Assembly: GCF_001522545.3 (NCBI RefSeq)
Contig: NC_031795.1
Coordinates: 6,028,404 to 6,092,403, forward strand
Length of the DNA stretch: 64,000 nt
Reading direction: 5' to 3'
Origin: Parus major
Lineage: Eukaryota; Chordata; Aves; Passeriformes; Paridae
The first letter of the stretch is position 1; each line of letters starts with the position of its first letter. The notes under the pieces are model-generated. The model made no database searches. It was not told the DNA's origin and saw only the letters and a program-made list of their open reading frames with translations. Below are positions 35,286 through 64,000 of the stretch, in pieces. The position numbers were made by a program, and so were the translations under genes.

Positions 35286-35528
35286 NNNNNNNNNNNNNNN
35301 NNNNNNNNNNNNNNNNNNNNNNNNNNNNNNNNNNNNNNNNNNNNNNNNNNNNNNNNNNNNNNNNNNNNNNNNNNNNNNNNNNNNNNNNNNNNNNNNNNNN
35401 NNNNNNNNNNNNNNNNNNNNNNNNNNNNNNNNNNNNNNNNNNNNNNNNNNNNNNNNNNNNNNNNNNNNNNNNNNNNNNNNNNNNNNNNNNNNNNNNNNNN
35501 NNNNNNNNNNNNNNNNNNNNNNNNNNNN
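35286..35528. other. Assembly gap
   Basis: About 243 N in the interval downstream of KCND3. Confidence 0.97.
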
Positions 35529-38167
35529 TGGGGATGGATCCCTGTCCCTGCAGCTCCCAGGGGTGCACAGTGCTCTCCTGGGTGCACCCAGGTTTTCCAC
35601 AACACAGTTCTAGGTGCTTTCAGAAGCTTTACTTGGGTGACTTCAGAGGATAGAGGGGGCTAATGCCTCCATTGAAAATACTTTTAGCCCTGTTCCTCTG
35701 GGCTCAGACCTAATTCTGTGTGTTTTTATCCCCCTGAGAGCCTGTGCTGAGGAGCTGAGAGCTTGGGGCAGCACCTGCAGAGAGTGCAGAGACACAAACC
35801 GTGCTTCCCCAGCAAGGAAAACAATTCCTGTCTTGAGGAAGAGAACAGAGCCCGTGGCAATCAGAGCCCAAGCAGCCAACCAGAAACTCCTGGAACTGGC
35901 TTTCCTCCTTCTTTTTAACCTCTAAAAATTGAATGTTATGCTCTCTTTTCCAAAAGGTTGGATTGACAGCAATTTGAAGCCCCAGTAGTGCTTTGGAGAG
36001 GCTGCCACGATGGCTGTTTACAGGTACAGAGATGTGAAGTGCCCTGTTCAGCACTCCACAATAAATCAGGAGTAAGAAAGGCAGCACCAAGAATCCATGT
36101 GGAATCCCTGACTCTTTGTAATTTTTATTCCTTTCCCCTGTCAGCAAGGGGGAATTTCACCCTCACTCTGTGCCAGTGGAGATGAGGTTGCAGGGGTGGC
36201 AAGGGGTGGAGAGCAAGGCCTCTGATCTAGAAGGGCAGGTGATGACAGTTAATGAAAATAAAGCAAAAATTAAATTGAAACATCGAGAAAAAAACCTCAG
36301 TAATGGTAAGATTAACTGCAGTATAACCTCCTACAGGAAGCAGCAAAAGGCAGAGCATTTTAATCTTTTAAAACAGGACTAAACATAGCTTTGGGTAACA
36401 TATTACAGCACTGGAATAAATGACTGGAAGCTGGTGCAGCTACAGGAGGCTCAGCCTGCTGGTCCTGGGATGTTGGAGGGTTCTAAGGAGGGTATTGATT
36501 AATGCATCAGCCATCACTCACTCACAGCAGGAGTGCTGCCAAAGCAGGGTGCAGCTCGTATGTGTAATCAGCATTAATTAGCTATACATGTATGTGTCTG
36601 TAATTAGTTCTATGTGTGTGTATATGTGCATATAAATATTACATTGGGAGAGGTTATGATGGATGGTAAAATAAATCATCCCTTTGCTGAAGCAGCCTCA
36701 AACACTCTTTTAACTGTGATGGTAAAATCCCTGCTCAGGAGGGGAACGGGACCTCCCCTGTTCCCTCGGGCAGGGCAGTGGCCTTGGCGAGGGTTGTACA
36801 TGGGATCAGCCAGACAGGGGAAGGTGAGGGGTGTTCCTCACTCTGCCCTTCGTGGATCCCCCTGGAAAAGGGGGCTCCAGGAAGGCAGAATGGCAGGAGG
36901 GAGTTCCCCTTGGCAGGGGGAATCAGCTGTGGTTCAGGTCCATGGATTTCCTTCTGGAGGGGTCCCAGGGTGAGGAACCTGGCAGGACCACACAGTGTTC
37001 CTCAGTTTTTGGTTAGCTGTTCATGATTAGACTTTTCCCAAACTACCTGTAGAACTGGGAATAGAAAATGCTGTCTGTACCACACGTTACAAATGTTTTC
37101 CATTTCCAGTCCTGCTCCCCCTTCTCAAGCGGATCCTGTGCTGGGCCTGGAGAACTGAAATTGCTGACCTGGTCTATCCCCAAAATCAACGCAGCCCAGG
37201 AGCTGTGGATGGGCCAGCTGGAGCCCTAAGACTGAAAAAGCCAAATACCTCTCTGTCCATGCAAGACATTTGGCTCTGGGGTTAATTATCAAGTATAAAT
37301 CCAGACAGTATTTGGCTACTATTTACAGTGGGTTATACGTCCAGTGCTAGCAAAGGAATTTCTATAGAGAAACCAAAAGGTAAAAGCATGGGCATACATT
37401 ACAAGGAACCTCTGTTGGACTCATGAACACTTGATGCAGTTGAGTTCAGTGCTTTCATTCTTTGCCATTTGTGTGTACAGTATTAAAAAAGAATCCTACC
37501 TTTTTTTTTCTTCCTTTTTAAAAATACAGAACTGTAGTCTAGTCACACTCTTACAAGTAAGTGATAACAAAAATAGAAAGCAGATACCCAGGTGGGACTA
37601 AAACTCTACTAAAGCCTGTCTCCTTTTTTTTTTTGTTGTTGTTTTTGTTTTTCTCCACAAATATGTTTCCACAGACAATAATTAGCAGACAAACACACTG
37701 TTTGCAATTGCACTGTATTGACTTGAAAGGCGGATACAAAATAGTCTAAATGGGGATGTTTTGCAGGGTGGGAGGTGTGTGTGGGGTGTGTGCACAGGGG
37801 GTGCTGGCCCTGCCCTGGAGCAGCTCTGCACACTCTCACACACACAGCCATGCAGGGGACTGCTGTGACAGGTGGCTTCTTTTGTCTAAATCTCTTCCTA
37901 TAAAAGAAAAAAAAACCAAAAAAAACCCCAAAACAAGTGAAATTTTGGTTGGTTTAAAGGTTCTGCTCCATGAAGGAAAAAAAAAAAAACAAAAACAAAA
38001 CAAAAATTCACAAAATCCTTTTTTTTTTTTTTTTCACCTTTTCAGTCATTTCCTCATGAATAAATATTATCCATTAAAAACCTTTAAAAAGGTGCTGCGA
38101 TACACAGTGTTATATTCCGCTCGTTCCTCCGGCCGTGCTGGCTCACCCAGCGCTGCTGGCCCCGCGG

Positions 38168-38276
38168 GCCCGGCTGTCCCCGGCTGTCCCCGGCTGTCCC
38201 CGGCTGTCCCCGGCTGTCCGGGCCGTGTCCCCACGTTGTCCCCGCGCTGTCCCCGGCTGTCCCCGCGCTGTCCCGG
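38168..38276. repeat. 10-bp GC minisatellite in the KCND3 3' UTR
   Basis: Five exact CGGCTGTCCC units, then degenerate ones, ending 14 bases from the stop codon. They would be transcribed as ACAGCCGGGG repeats. Confidence 0.92.
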
Positions 38277-38289
38277 TCCGCAGGGCCGC

Positions 38290-64000
<25,711 letters not shown>

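Larger units (their letters stand above)
33550..38289 (-). other. KCND3: Presumed KCND3 3' UTR and flank
   Basis: There is no gene on either strand here. It starts with a GC minisatellite 14 bases after the stop, then poly-A/T and TGTT-rich stretches (37490-38040) and long AT-rich unique DNA. The gaps 34497-35061 and about 35286-35528 lie within it. AATAAA on the minus strand occurs at 36124-36129, 34008-34013 and 33574-33579, so the 3' end is uncertain. Confidence 0.4.

Overview
This window is vertebrate nuclear DNA, most likely from a bird and probably a songbird. The evidence is GT-AG split genes, several CR1-type retrotransposon 3' ends (the dominant avian interspersed repeat), GC-rich promoter islands, many short-unit minisatellites, and three genes whose order and orientation match the human 1p13.2 block INKA2(-) - DDX20(+) - KCND3(-). 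Placement on a small GC-rich chromosome is inference. There are 13 N-gaps (2107-2581, 5798-6100, 8986-9235, 15819-16289, 18523-18730, 19164-19604, 20781-21250, 26104-26399, 29313-29719, 34497-35061, about 35286-35528, 40318-40799, 50424-50568). At least nine of them abut tandem repeats.

Layout. 1-7090: no gene recognised, only minisatellites and one CR1 copy. 7091-18410: INKA2 on the minus strand, with a 12-codon first exon at 18375-18410, a 9.5-kb intron and one large terminal exon whose coding part is 7922-8884. 18411-25900: the head-to-head interval between INKA2 and DDX20, with a CpG-rich INKA2 promoter side, three gaps and no recognised gene. 25946-31302: DDX20 (Gemin3) on the plus strand. 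Ten coding exon segments are visible and every splice phase agrees; the segment carrying helicase motif I falls in a gap. 31303-38289: the tail-to-tail interval with the DDX20 poly(A) signal, a CR1 copy and the presumed KCND3 3' UTR. 38290-62832: the 3' half of KCND3 (Kv4.3) on the minus strand, from the GYGD selectivity filter to the C-terminal VSAL. It includes the 57-bp cassette exon that makes the long isoform. The large 5' coding exon lies beyond base 64000.

The three genes do not form a pathway. INKA2 encodes an actin/PAK4 regulator, DDX20 a DEAD-box helicase of the SMN complex, and KCND3 an A-type potassium channel pore subunit. They are neighbours by conserved synteny.

I found no clearly new biological system. 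The most notable observations are: (1) GC-rich minisatellites repeatedly sit within tens of bases of exon edges in all three genes; (2) a roughly 47-bp repeat has duplicated the INKA2 exon 1 splice donor; (3) the Kv4.3-L cassette exon is intact; (4) the DDX20 promoter has two opposed YY1-type ATG motifs flanking a TCTCGCGAGA palindrome, with an open divergent frame; (5) a 94-bp tandem repeat lies in a KCND3 intron.
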